DNA from: Thalassotalea crassostreae
Lineage (GTDB): Bacteria > Pseudomonadota > Gammaproteobacteria > Enterobacterales > Alteromonadaceae
Length of the DNA stretch: 64,000 nt
Assembly (NCBI RefSeq): GCF_001831495.1
Contig: NZ_CP017689.1
Span: 3,100,001 to 3,164,000 of the forward strand
Direction: 5' to 3'
A program made the translations under genes and the position numbers. This document shows, one piece after another, positions 1 to 8,053 of the stretch; within the stretch, counting starts at the first letter, position 1, and every line of letters begins with the position of its first letter. The notes below the pieces were generated by a model. It worked only from the letters and a program-made list of their open reading frames with translations, was not told where the DNA came from and ran no database searches.

Positions 1-59
1 CCGCGCCATTGTCAGCCAATGATACGGTCGCCTTCTTTCCTCCAGTAACTGGCGGCTAA
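1..59 (+). CDS. moaD: Molybdopterin synthase sulfur carrier subunit MoaD (C-terminal end only)
   Basis: Only the last 18 codons are in the window; they read APLSANDTVAFFPPVTGG before a TAA at 57-59. The tail V-A-F-F-P-P-V-T-G-G is the typical MoaD ending. Its terminal Gly-Gly is adenylated by MoeB and then thiocarboxylated, supplying sulfur to molybdopterin synthase. The stop lies 3 nt before the moaE start, as in the usual moaD-moaE pair. The 5' part of the gene lies outside the window. Confidence 0.85.
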   Translation, partial: APLSANDTVAFFPPVTGG

Positions 60-62
60 ACA

Positions 63-515
63 ATGATTAACAGTATTAAAGTTCAACTTGAAGACTTTGA
101 TTTTGCAAAGGAAGTTGATACCTTAGAAAAAGAAAACATCAGTGATGGCGCATTGGTGACTTTTGTTGGCCGTGTGCGCAACCAAAATGATGGGTGCCAA
201 GTAGAACATTTACATCTTGAACACTATGCTGGGATGACTGAAAAATGTTTAACCAAGATAACCGAGCAAGCACGAGAAAAGTGGCAATTAGGCAACATCA
301 GTGTTATTCATCGCTTTGGCACTCTAACTCTCGGTGAAAAAATTGTGTTTGTGGGTGTTACCAGTAAACATCGACAAGATGCGTTTCAAGCTGCAGAATT
401 CATTATGGATTATTTGAAAGTGCAAGCGCCATTTTGGAAAAAAGAACTTACAGAACACGGAGAACGTTGGGTAAGCGCTAAAGAAAAAGATAATAAAGAG
501 GCTAGTAAGTGGTAG
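63..515 (+). CDS. moaE: Molybdopterin synthase catalytic subunit MoaE
   Basis: This 150-residue protein has the length of the family. It converts precursor Z (cPMP) to molybdopterin using sulfur carried by MoaD, in the cytoplasm. Visible family motifs are GALVTFVGRVRNQNDG near residue 28, HYAGMTEK near 54, the RFGTLTLGE segment, and the C-terminal lysine-rich active-site region DYLKVQAPFWKKE near 120-132. The ATG follows the moaD stop by 3 nt, and the GGCGG that codes the end of MoaD serves as its Shine-Dalgarno. The stop overlaps the GTG start of modA, so cofactor synthesis and molybdate uptake are probably one transcript. Confidence 0.95.
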   Translation: MINSIKVQLEDFDFAKEVDTLEKENISDGALVTFVGRVRNQNDGCQVEHLHLEHYAGMTEKCLTKITEQAREKWQLGNISVIHRFGTLTLGEKIVFVGVTSKHRQDAFQAAEFIMDYLKVQAPFWKKELTEHGERWVSAKEKDNKEASKW

Positions 516-1387
516 CAGTAACGCCCTTCTCATTTCATTTTGGCAATAAACAAAGCAATATTATCAATATTGCTTTTATTCTATTTGTAACTCTCATAAG
601 TGCAACGGCTCAAGCAGAAACATTGCGCGTCGCTGTTGCATCGAATTTTGCAAAACCGATTGAACGTTTATCGGCGGAGTTTAATAAAACTCATCCTCAT
701 AAAATTCAAATTTCATCAGCATCTAGTGGTGTTCTTTATCAGCAAATTCGCCATGGTGCCCCATTTGATCTTTTCTTATCCGCGGATTTACGTCGACCGC
801 AATTACTAGAAGAACAAGGTTTGATCCTCGAAAACTATCGCAATACCTATGCGATAGGCCAAATTGCAATTTGGTCAGCAATTGCGGAAGAACCAGTTTC
901 TTTAGAAAACTTAAAACACTATGACGGCAGAATCGCTTTAGCTGCTCCACATATTGCTCCTTATGGTCTAGCTGCGAAGCAATCATTGATTAAAATGGAT
1001 TTATGGAGCAAATTTCATCGCCAACTCATTACTGGCAACAACATTAATCAGACCTATCAGCAAATTTTAACTGGGGCCGTTCGCTATGGATTTATTTCTC
1101 ACAGTCAACTGCTTGATTCAAAACATGGTTTTGGGACAGTTATTGATAGCAAATTGCACAAACCATTAGAACAGCAAATGGTGGTATTAAAGAACGCCGA
1201 GAACATCGAATTAGCGACGAGCTTTTTTAATTATTTACTGACCGATGAGGCACAACATCTAATTTCAACGCAAGGCTATGAACGAGCACCTAATATACCT
1301 AGAGCAACAGAACAAAGTATCGATAGAGAAGAACTAAAAAAACAAAAAGAAAAAGCGCCAATGGACGTAGCCAATGGAAAATTATAA
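509..1387 (+). CDS. modA: Molybdate ABC transporter periplasmic binding protein
   Basis: This 292-residue protein binds molybdate in the periplasm and hands it to ModB. A hydrophobic signal segment at about residues 17-36 ends in ATAQA, a typical signal peptidase I site. The oxyanion-binding Ser region SSASSGVLYQQI follows near residue 70, then HGAPFDLFLSADLRRP. The start is a GTG at 509 with GAGG seven bases upstream; it overlaps the end of moaE by 7 nt. The 3' end overlaps modB by 14 nt. The tail after about residue 265 is lysine- and glutamate-rich and looks unstructured. Confidence 0.93.
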   Translation: MVAVTPFSFHFGNKQSNIINIAFILFVTLISATAQAETLRVAVASNFAKPIERLSAEFNKTHPHKIQISSASSGVLYQQIRHGAPFDLFLSADLRRPQLLEEQGLILENYRNTYAIGQIAIWSAIAEEPVSLENLKHYDGRIALAAPHIAPYGLAAKQSLIKMDLWSKFHRQLITGNNINQTYQQILTGAVRYGFISHSQLLDSKHGFGTVIDSKLHKPLEQQMVVLKNAENIELATSFFNYLLTDEAQHLISTQGYERAPNIPRATEQSIDREELKKQKEKAPMDVANGKL

Positions 1388-2066
1388 TGAATGGCTAGCC
1401 TTAGCAACAACACTAAAACTTGCTGCAATTACCACCATTATCTTACTCATTATCGGTACGCCCCTAGCATGGTACTTAAGCCGATTAGAGAGCCGTTTCA
1501 AGGTGTTAATTGAAGCATTAGTTGCATTACCATTAGTACTGCCGCCAACGGTATTAGGTTTTTACTTGCTTTTATTGTTTTCACCAATGAATGGTCCAGG
1601 AAAATTATTCCAAGATGCATTCGGCTCATCTTTGGCGTTTAGTTTTACCGGTATTTTAATTGGCTCGGTTATTTATTCCTTACCCTTTGTTGTGCAGCCT
1701 CTACAAAAAGCTTTTGAGCAATTAGGCAATCAATACAATGAAGCTGGAGCGATGCTCAGCGCCGGGCCCTTAGACCGCTTCTTTAATATCACTATGCCAT
1801 TAACAAAAGCTAGTTTTATCACCGCAGCAAGTCTTGGCTTTGCTCATACGGTGGGTGAGTTTGGCGTGGTCTTAATGATCGGTGGCAATATCCCTGGTGA
1901 GACCAGAGTGTTATCCATTGCCCTATTCGACCATGTTGAAGCATTGAATTATGAAACCGCGCACTATCTTGCTGGCAGTTTACTCGTTGGTTCAATATTA
2001 TTGTTAGCACTGATATATTTAATGAATTTTAAGTCTGAAAAAGCGATTAAGGTGAGAGAGCACTAA
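1374..2066 (+). CDS. modB: Molybdate ABC transporter permease
   Basis: This 230-residue inner-membrane permease has about five or six hydrophobic segments. The cytoplasmic EAA loop that docks on the ATPase is visible near residues 120-140 (EAGAMLSAGPLDRFFNITMPL region). PLVLPPTVLGFYLL near residue 55 is characteristic of ModB/CysT-type permeases. The gene overlaps modA upstream, and its TAA shares bases with the ATG of modC (TAATGA), so translation is coupled through the modABC operon. Confidence 0.95.
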   Translation: MENYNEWLALATTLKLAAITTIILLIIGTPLAWYLSRLESRFKVLIEALVALPLVLPPTVLGFYLLLLFSPMNGPGKLFQDAFGSSLAFSFTGILIGSVIYSLPFVVQPLQKAFEQLGNQYNEAGAMLSAGPLDRFFNITMPLTKASFITAASLGFAHTVGEFGVVLMIGGNIPGETRVLSIALFDHVEALNYETAHYLAGSLLVGSILLLALIYLMNFKSEKAIKVREH

Positions 2067-3151
2067 TGAACCTGCACCTTAATATCCATCTCGATTATGG
2101 TAGCTTTAAGCTCTCTTGTTTAAATAACATTGAGCTTAACGGTATTACCGGTATTTTAGGCCATTCTGGCTCTGGAAAAACCAGTCTATTACGCATCATT
2201 GCTGGTTTAAACGATAAAGCAAATGGTCAAGTTGAACTTGCAGGGTATAAATTGCAGGACAGCGATGAAAGCCAATTTATACTGCCGGCTAAACGTAATA
2301 TCGGCTTTGTCTTTCAAGACGCTCGATTATTCCCACACCTTGGTGTTAGAGGCAATTTAGAGTTCGCTAGCTCTCGTTGCCTTCAAAGTAAATTAACCAT
2401 CGATGAAGTCATTGAACTCACACGGATGGAGCATCTGCTTGATCGCAAAGTTACCGACTTATCAGCAGGTGAAAAGCAGCGAGTAGCACTGGCAAGATCA
2501 TTGCTTGCAGAGCCAGGTTTATTGCTCCTCGACGAACCTTTGAGTGCTTTAGATAATAAAGCCCGCGGCGAGATGGTACTGATATTAAGACAGATACATC
2601 AACGATTAAATCTACCGATGATTTATGTAAGTCATTCAGTGACAGAAATCCAACAATTAGCAGATCAAGTGCTTGTGATGAAAGACGGTAGCATCATTCA
2701 GCAAGGTCACGTGCATCAAGTTATTAATCATTTAGATAGCAGTATTAGCAATGAATACATCGCGCAAACCTCATTGACGTTAAAGGTAAAACAACAGTTA
2801 GTTAATTTTGGCTTAACGCAACTTGGATTTGTTGGCCAAAAACAGCACAAACTAAGCTTGTTTTCTAACCTTATTCAGCGAAAAATTAACGAAGACGTCC
2901 GCTGTTATATCCTAGCCAGCGATATAGGTATCTCGCTAAATAAAGCTGAAGATACCTCGGTAAACAATATTTTGCCGGGCAAGATCACTGAAATAAGACG
3001 TTTAAATAGAAACTTAGCGCAAGTGTGTGTACAAGTTTTCGACCATACATTTATGGTAAACATTACTCGTTATTCTGTAGAGCGCTTACGACTGACTCTT
3101 GAACAGCCAGTATATTTACAATTTAAAGCGAGTGCTATTCGCACATACTAA
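2066..3151 (+). CDS. modC: Molybdate ABC transporter ATP-binding protein
   Basis: This 361-residue ATPase powers molybdate import. Walker A is GHSGSGKTS near residue 32, the ABC signature LSAGEKQRVALARS near 130, Walker B LLLLDEPLSALD near 152, and the switch His is in VSHSVTE near 190. After about residue 225 comes a C-terminal regulatory region with a TOBE-like segment (NNILPGKITEIRR, around 290), as in ModC. It is the last gene of the overlapping modABC set, and moeB follows after 37 nt. Confidence 0.95.
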   Translation: MNLHLNIHLDYGSFKLSCLNNIELNGITGILGHSGSGKTSLLRIIAGLNDKANGQVELAGYKLQDSDESQFILPAKRNIGFVFQDARLFPHLGVRGNLEFASSRCLQSKLTIDEVIELTRMEHLLDRKVTDLSAGEKQRVALARSLLAEPGLLLLDEPLSALDNKARGEMVLILRQIHQRLNLPMIYVSHSVTEIQQLADQVLVMKDGSIIQQGHVHQVINHLDSSISNEYIAQTSLTLKVKQQLVNFGLTQLGFVGQKQHKLSLFSNLIQRKINEDVRCYILASDIGISLNKAEDTSVNNILPGKITEIRRLNRNLAQVCVQVFDHTFMVNITRYSVERLRLTLEQPVYLQFKASAIRTY

Positions 3152-3188
3152 AGCCTAGCCATTATCAACTATAATTAAATAAAACAAT

Positions 3189-3938
3189 ATGTTAAGTGAT
3201 AAAGAACAAATTCGTTACTCACGACAAATGCTGGTAAAAGGTTTTAGTGAAGAACAACAGTTAATGCTTAAAAACGCAACCGTGTTAATTGTCGGTTGTG
3301 GTGGTTTAGGCAATCCAGCCAGTCTCTATTTAGCATCATCAGGGATCGGCCGCCTAATTATTGCCGATGGCGATCACGTAGAGCTATCAAACCTGCAACG
3401 ACAAGTAGTATTTACTGAACAGAGCATCAACCAAAGTAAAGCTGAAGTAATGGCTGCGCACTTAACCAGCCTTAACAGTGATATCGACGTTGAAGCCGTT
3501 GATGATATGGTCGATGCTGAATTTTTGGACTACTACTTACCTATGGTCGATGTTGTCTTAGATTGTACAGATAACTTAAATACGCGCTATTTACTCAATG
3601 ATTATTGTATTGCCCATTCTACGGTATTGATAAGCGGCGCGGCTATTCGAGCGGAAGGTCAGGTCATGATGGTAAATCCAAACCTCGATAACTTTAGTTG
3701 TTACCAATGCTTTTATCCTAAGTCTAAAGGCGAACCAAGTTTAAATTGCTCAACAGCAGGGGTAATTGCACCTGTTCTTGGCATCATAGGTAGTATGCAA
3801 GCACTGCTAGCAATAAAGCATTTAACCGCTAAACGGACACTCGATAATAAGGTGATGATATTTGACGGTATGACGATGCAATGGCAACGATTTAATATCA
3901 CAAAAAAGCAAAATTGCGTTTGTTCAAACAATAATTAG
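3189..3938 (+). CDS. moeB: Molybdopterin-synthase adenylyltransferase MoeB
   Basis: This 249-residue ThiF/MoeB-type E1-like enzyme adenylates the MoaD C-terminal glycine. It shows RYSRQMLVKGF near residue 9, the nucleotide loop VGCGGLGNPAS near 36, the LSNLQRQ segment near 67, DCTDNLNTRYLLND near 122, and structural zinc cysteines as CYQC near 174 and CVC near the C-terminus. There is no C-terminal rhodanese domain, which favours MoeB over MOCS3-like fusions. It closes the molybdenum cofactor block, 37 nt after modC. Confidence 0.9.
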   Translation: MLSDKEQIRYSRQMLVKGFSEEQQLMLKNATVLIVGCGGLGNPASLYLASSGIGRLIIADGDHVELSNLQRQVVFTEQSINQSKAEVMAAHLTSLNSDIDVEAVDDMVDAEFLDYYLPMVDVVLDCTDNLNTRYLLNDYCIAHSTVLISGAAIRAEGQVMMVNPNLDNFSCYQCFYPKSKGEPSLNCSTAGVIAPVLGIIGSMQALLAIKHLTAKRTLDNKVMIFDGMTMQWQRFNITKKQNCVCSNNN

Positions 3939-4004
3939 CAAGAAACGTGAGTGAATAATTATTCACTTTATATGCAACCTCAGTGATAGACCATTTAAAA
4001 AATC

Positions 4005-4034
4005 ACAAAAAAAACGCCCGATTTATCGGGCGTT
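4005..4034 (-). terminator. Rho-independent terminator of rmf (also between moeB and rmf)
   Basis: The stem AACGCCCGAT / ATCGGGCGTT (4013-4022 with 4025-4034) is a perfect 10-bp hairpin with a two-base loop. On the minus strand it is followed by a run of U (A-run at 4005-4014 on the plus strand), placing it 25 nt past the rmf stop. It may also stop moeB transcripts, though the plus-strand U tract is poor. Confidence 0.85.
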
Positions 4035-4059
4035 CTCATTATACAAATTCACTAATTAA

Positions 4060-4233
4060 TTATTTAAATAATCCCATGTTCCTGGCGTCCATGGCTTCTC
4101 GCCAACCACCAAGCCACTCTGACTTTGCGTCTAAATTTTGATACGGACAATTTTCTTTATGTTTTCCACTAAGACCAGCTTGATAGCCGTTAGAATGTGC
4201 TCTGCCTAAACGATCGCGTTTTTGTCTCTTCAT
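4060..4233 (-). CDS. rmf: Ribosome modulation factor Rmf
   Basis: This small basic protein of 57 residues matches Rmf, which dimerises and hibernates 70S ribosomes into 100S particles in stationary phase. Family features are the start MKRQKRDRLGRAHSNGYQAG, then GLSGKHKENCPYQ and EWLGGWREAMDAR. I chose the ATG at 4233 because GGAG lies just upstream and the protein then begins at the conserved MKRQKRDR. A 12-codon upstream extension has no family counterpart. The gene is alone with its own terminator. Confidence 0.93.
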   Translation of the reverse strand: MKRQKRDRLGRAHSNGYQAGLSGKHKENCPYQNLDAKSEWLGGWREAMDARNMGLFK

Positions 4234-4269
4234 TGAAGACTCCTCTATATTGTTAGATGTGTAAGTCAA

Positions 4270-4638
4270 AAACTTACCATGTGAGGTGGTCGAAAAATCT
4301 TAAGTCGACAATTTATTTAAGATCAATTTTCTCAGGGATGCAAATGATTTTTTGTAACTAAGTTGCACAATTTTTCAATTTTCTTAGGGAAATATTTTTA
4401 TGCATATATTTTCTTAGGAAAGTGAATGATTGTACGAAAAACACTCAACGTTTGAACCGCTATTTTTATTGTAATAAAAACATCATCTTAAAATTATCCC
4501 TTGTTTATATTTAGATTACTGTTTGCGGAATATAGGTATTTAAGTTGATTTATTTTTTAGATTAATATATTCATTATCAATCTAAAAATAAATTCCAATT
4601 TTTAGCCTACTTTTTGGGGCTTTGTTGACTGTCGATTT
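4270..4638. other. AT-rich intergenic region with a long hairpin
   Basis: I see no gene in this stretch. It separates rmf (promoter side at the left) from the 3' end of the DUF3820 gene. Two near-copies of TTTTCTTAGG(G)AAA lie at about 4378 and 4408. A long AT-only inverted repeat (arms about 4549-4563 and 4579-4594, one bulge, 15-nt loop) sits 45 nt beyond the DUF3820 stop. It could act as a weak terminator or mRNA 3' stabiliser for that gene. Confidence 0.4.
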
Positions 4639-4857
4639 TTATTTTTCATCTATAACTAAGGGTAACAGCATTTTTTCTAAACCATTGAGTTTTACTTCGT
4701 AGATGAGCGCTAATTGCTCGCCGAGCTTCCCTTTCGGAAAACCAGTTTTGTTAAACCATACTAAATATGGCTCCGGTAAAAAGATGAGTTTTCTGCCAGC
4801 ATATTTACCAAATGGCATCACCTGATTTACTGCAATTATTAGTTGTTGTTGATCCAT
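4639..4857 (-). CDS. DUF3820 family protein
   Basis: This 72-residue protein carries the diagnostic DUF3820 pattern: MPFGKYAGRKLIFLPEPYLVWF near residues 14-35, then GFPKGKLGEQLALIYEVKLNGLE. The family is widespread in gammaproteobacteria and sometimes annotated as a quorum-regulated virulence-factor-like protein, but no biochemical function is secure. It stands alone, divergent from msrA with about 94 nt between the starts. Confidence 0.85.
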   Translation of the reverse strand: MDQQQLIIAVNQVMPFGKYAGRKLIFLPEPYLVWFNKTGFPKGKLGEQLALIYEVKLNGLEKMLLPLVIDEK

Positions 4858-4951
4858 AAGTCCAAAAAAATAATATTTAAATATATAAAGAACGATTTAG
4901 TTTTATACTAAACCTATGTTTTAACGATTAATAGCTATAGAGGCGATATTT

Positions 4952-5491
4952 TTGAATTCAAGCAAACTTGCACAGGCAGTCATCGCTGGAGGTTGTTTTT
5001 GGTGTTTAGACGCTCCGTTTAGGCAAATAAATGGTGTACACGATGTGGTTAGCGGTTACATGGGTGGAGATGTAGATAACCCAAGCTACCAGCAAATTTG
5101 TAGTGGTTTAACTGGCCATGCCGAAGTCGTGGTCATCACTTATGATGCAGAGATTGTTAGTTACCTTCAAATATTGGAAGTATTCTTCTTATTGCACAAC
5201 CCAACTCAATTAAACCAACAAGGCTATGACAAAGGTACGCAATATCGCTCAGCGATTTTTTACGCCAACAATGAAGAGAAACAACTCGCCGAACAGGCAA
5301 TAAAAAACGCTCAGCAGTATTTCACCGACAAAATAGTCACTAGCTTAGAAGCTGTTCAAAGATTTTATCTTGCCGATGAACATCACCAAAATTATTACCA
5401 AAAAAATCCTTATCAACCATATTGCCAAATTATCATTGAACCAAAACTTCAAGCTTTACGTGAAAAGTATGTCGCATTACTAAAGTATTGA
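4952..5491 (+). CDS. msrA: Peptide-methionine (S)-S-oxide reductase MsrA
   Basis: This 179-residue enzyme reduces methionine-S-sulfoxide in proteins. The catalytic motif GGCFWC is at residues 13-18 (nucleophilic Cys15). Other family segments are VVSGYMGG near 31, GLTGHAEVV near 52, the HNPTQLNQQGYDKGTQYRSAIFY region near 85-105, and HQNYYQKNPYQPYC near 148. The start is a TTG at 4952 with GAGG eight bases upstream; an ATG start would remove the family's N-terminus. The upstream inverted repeat TTTAGT/ACTAAA (about 4897-4912) may be regulatory. Confidence 0.93.
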   Translation: MNSSKLAQAVIAGGCFWCLDAPFRQINGVHDVVSGYMGGDVDNPSYQQICSGLTGHAEVVVITYDAEIVSYLQILEVFFLLHNPTQLNQQGYDKGTQYRSAIFYANNEEKQLAEQAIKNAQQYFTDKIVTSLEAVQRFYLADEHHQNYYQKNPYQPYCQIIIEPKLQALREKYVALLKY

Positions 5492-5534
5492 CACACTGAA
5501 ACGATTAATTGACAGGATTAAGATCTGACTTAGA

Positions 5535-6383
5535 TTAGTACATCAATGAAAAAAGCTTGCGGCGATACGTACTCGCCAGTTTATCGCCGTCTGGCAATGC
5601 CGAAAGTACGTCTAGCAATAACTTTTTACTGTCACTATCACCACTGTTTTCAAGCAGCAGTTGATAAAATAGCGCCAACGCTTCTTCTTGACGATTTACT
5701 TGTGAATATTGAACTGCAAGGTTACGGCGCAGTTCAACATCATTGGGATTTTCACTAAGTTGTCGCTCTAATGCTTGTATTTCAGGTGAATTGCTTGCTT
5801 GCTCTGCAAGTTCAACTTTAGCCATAAGTGAATGATAGTTTGAATCTTGATCGACCATTAATATCGTTGCTAAAAGTTGTTTGGCATTTTCAACTTTACC
5901 AAGCTCAATATATACATCTGCCAGCATCAATTTAATATCGGCACGTTCAATATCTATTTGATGCGCCTGTTCTAGCAGTGGAAATGCGTTAGCGAATTGT
6001 TTTTCAACAACGAGTTGCTGTGCTTGCGCTAACAAAGTGTCTTCAGCTTTTGGTAAATATTTCGATAGAAATTCATCGATTGCTTGATCGGTTTGCGGCC
6101 CAGCTAAACCGTCTATTGGTTGACCATCTTTGACTATAACCGCTGTTGGTAATGATTGAATGCCAAACTGTTGAGCTATAGCATTTTGTGTCATGCAATC
6201 AACAGTCGCTAAGATGATGAAATCTTGCGCCCCTTGTAACCTTAGTGCCAACTTATCGCGTAACTCGACACTTTCACTCATTTGTTCAGCCCAAAAATCC
6301 ACTAATACTAATTTAGTCTTTGATTGTTCTAAGATGATTTGTTGAAAGTTTTCTGGGGTAATGGCGATAATATTATCTGACAT
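5535..6383 (-). CDS. cnoX: Chaperedoxin CnoX (YbbN): thioredoxin-like plus TPR protein
   Basis: This 282-residue protein has a thioredoxin fold (about residues 5-110) followed by TPR-like helices to the C-terminus (LASTYRRKLFSLMY, as in E. coli YbbN). In the family it holds unfolding proteins during bleach stress and delivers them to GroEL or DnaK. The thioredoxin active site is not CXXC: residues 35-38 read MSES, so the position equivalent to E. coli Cys38 is Ser, while Cys63 (ATVDCMTQN) is kept. Redox linkage to clients would therefore rely on Cys63 alone, which is an inference from alignment by eye. Confidence 0.88.
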   Translation of the reverse strand: MSDNIIAITPENFQQIILEQSKTKLVLVDFWAEQMSESVELRDKLALRLQGAQDFIILATVDCMTQNAIAQQFGIQSLPTAVIVKDGQPIDGLAGPQTDQAIDEFLSKYLPKAEDTLLAQAQQLVVEKQFANAFPLLEQAHQIDIERADIKLMLADVYIELGKVENAKQLLATILMVDQDSNYHSLMAKVELAEQASNSPEIQALERQLSENPNDVELRRNLAVQYSQVNRQEEALALFYQLLLENSGDSDSKKLLLDVLSALPDGDKLASTYRRKLFSLMY

Positions 6384-6522
6384 TTAAATTTCCGAATAAG
6401 GTATGAGGTTGCTTACTTGTATATGGTATATGGGCATAAAGATGAATAAACAAGGGGTAGCTATAATTAAATAGACCCAATGAAGGTTATGTATACAATG
6501 TGATAGCGATTGATAATAGTGA

Positions 6523-7014
6523 TTACTGATTATCACCACTGCCGTGATGAATAGCATCAATAACAATTAACGTACACAATGCCAGTTCGCTAAAATCAGC
6601 GTCTGCAACCTCCAAGCCATAAGTATCCGTTAATGAAAACCACTGTTTACTTACTGTGGCAGTTACAGCATTGCCTTCATTAAATTCAAATTCATGTGAC
6701 AGAAAATTGCCGCTAACGGTAATTTTTCTGCCCGATGAAGTTAGAATAAAACGGCTACTAAACAAAGGTAAAAAAGTTTTAACCACCTTCGCCTTGGTGC
6801 CATTAGTAAAAGTGATATGAAATGTTGGCCTTAAGGTAAAAAGCTTCTGTTTAATCGTTGCTAGTTGTTCGCCAACGTGATCAAACAAATGAAATGTTTT
6901 GCCAATGCTGAAGAATTTACCATCTACTTGATAAACAATTTCATCATGATCATTTTTTATTTCAAATTTTTCAGTTAAAGATAAAAACCGCTGCTTTAAT
7001 TTATATCGTTGCAT
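6523..7014 (-). CDS. LURP-one-related family protein (YxjI-like)
   Basis: This 163-residue beta-rich cytoplasmic protein fits the LURP-one/YxjI fold. It alternates short strands such as RFLSLTEKFEI, YQVDGKFFSIGKTFHLFD, ATIKQKLFTLRPTFHI and the glycine-anchored SGRKITVSGNF. There is no signal peptide. The biochemical role of bacterial members is not known; the fold resembles Tubby C-terminal domains. It stands between cnoX and a small exported protein on the same strand, with gaps of 139 and 48 nt. Confidence 0.7.
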   Translation of the reverse strand: MQRYKLKQRFLSLTEKFEIKNDHDEIVYQVDGKFFSIGKTFHLFDHVGEQLATIKQKLFTLRPTFHITFTNGTKAKVVKTFLPLFSSRFILTSSGRKITVSGNFLSHEFEFNEGNAVTATVSKQWFSLTDTYGLEVADADFSELALCTLIVIDAIHHGSGDNQ

Positions 7015-7062
7015 TTAATCTTCCAACTACTCTTATGGTTATGCTTAGGATTATGCTTAGGG

Positions 7063-7389
7063 TTATGGTTTAGATTTTGATTTAATTTGATTATCAATAT
7101 AGCTACACCAAGCCTTGCTATTTCGACTTGGAACTTCTTTATTACCACGAACATCGAGTTTAAATTCTATTACCGACTTCCACTCATCTGAGCCAATATC
7201 AGGTCCGTGACCTTGGTCATCGCCTGAAGTCAAGATATCCTCGACATAGCTATTCCATGCTGGAGAACATGGCTCAAGAGCCAACTCGACTTGCTCCGCT
7301 AACTGCACTTGCTGATTAGCTGTGGCGTTTGCACAGCCGAGTTGCGTAGTTAACAAAAACGCTGAGAATACTAAGAACTGCTTACTCAT
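7063..7389 (-). CDS. Small exported or lipoprotein-like protein of unknown function
   Basis: This 108-residue protein has a hydrophobic N-terminal export signal (MSKQFLVFSAFLLTTQLGC, residues 1-19). The Cys at 19 follows LG and could be lipidated, although QLGC is an imperfect lipobox; cleavage after the following Ala-rich stretch is the alternative. The mature part carries two further cysteines (EPCSPAW and KAWCSYI) and the acidic GDDQGHGPDIGSDEWKSV segment. I do not recognise a named family. It lies 48 nt upstream of the LURP-one-like gene on the same strand. Confidence 0.65.
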   Translation of the reverse strand: MSKQFLVFSAFLLTTQLGCANATANQQVQLAEQVELALEPCSPAWNSYVEDILTSGDDQGHGPDIGSDEWKSVIEFKLDVRGNKEVPSRNSKAWCSYIDNQIKSKSKP

Positions 7390-7562
7390 TTAATTGCACT
7401 CATTAATCTAAATCTCTATATAACTAACTCTAGCAACAATTTCTTCTTCAACAAGTAAATTTGTGATTTTGTATCAAGGATTTAACCAGTAGTTAATGCA
7501 AAATAGACAAGAACAAACTATAGTATCAGCATTATTATTGAATACCCCATTTAGGAAATTTT

Positions 7563-7913
7563 ATGTCTAATTTAGCACAACAATACGCTTCGTATATCGA
7601 CACGATTAATGAAGAAGAAACACTCTATGCGTTACAAAATTCTGACGGTGAATGGGTAGTATGTGATTCAGCCGATTTTGAAGAAGCCGATGTTTTTCCG
7701 CTTTGGGCAAATAAGCAAGATGCACAAGCATTTTGTATTGATGAATGGCAAGAGTACAAAGTCGCAAGCATTCAATTAGATGATCTTTTAGAAGAGTGGA
7801 TTTCTGATTTTCATAGTGATGGTGTGCTTATTGGTATCGACTGGCAATTAGATCAAGATGGCGTTGAAATGGATGCCATTGAATACGCAAAACTATTAGT
7901 TAAAGCCTTGTAA
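7563..7913 (+). CDS. DUF2750 family protein
   Basis: This acidic 116-residue cytoplasmic protein has the DUF2750 core: W-x-V-x-D near residue 31, then FPLWANKQDAQAFC and EWQEYKVASIQLDDLLEEWI, followed by GVLIGIDWQLDQDGVEMDAIEYAKLL. The family is common in gammaproteobacteria and has no proven function. AGGAAATTTT precedes the ATG. It stands alone. Confidence 0.85.
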   Translation: MSNLAQQYASYIDTINEEETLYALQNSDGEWVVCDSADFEEADVFPLWANKQDAQAFCIDEWQEYKVASIQLDDLLEEWISDFHSDGVLIGIDWQLDQDGVEMDAIEYAKLLVKAL

Positions 7914-7988
7914 TTAAAGATTTAAAAATTAAAGTATTACGATTTCTCGCTAAACAAATAGTTACCTCAAAATAACGATTCGAAACGG

Positions 7989-8053
7989 TTTTGCCGCCCT
8001 AATGACGATAAAATAAATTAATTTATTTTTAAATTTCAAATTAGGCGGCAAAA
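7989..8053 (+). promoter_or_regulatory. Long inverted repeat sequestering the pyrD ribosome-binding site
   Basis: The left arm TTTTGCCGCCCTAA (7989-8002) is complementary to TTAGGCGGCAAAA (8041-8053) apart from one extra C. The right arm contains the Shine-Dalgarno AGGCGG (8043-8048) and runs into the A of the ATG at 8053. The 38-nt loop holds a second perfect AT palindrome (8011-8028). The mRNA could thus hide its own start site. This resembles in principle the pyrC/pyrD leader hairpins of enteric bacteria, where start-site choice by pyrimidine supply decides whether the hairpin forms; whether the same logic applies here is inference. Confidence 0.6.

Noticed and set aside
324..533. 69-codon frame antisense to moaE
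   Set aside because: It lies entirely opposite a confidently assigned gene and shows no features.
6384..6566. 60-codon hydrophobic frame before cnoX
   Set aside because: It overlaps the end of the LURP-one-like gene, has no clear ribosome site, and its low-complexity hydrophobicity comes from AT-rich sequence.
7979..7996. Possible PurR operator before pyrD (AAACG-like core)
   Set aside because: It shares only the central few bases with the PurR consensus; not enough to call.
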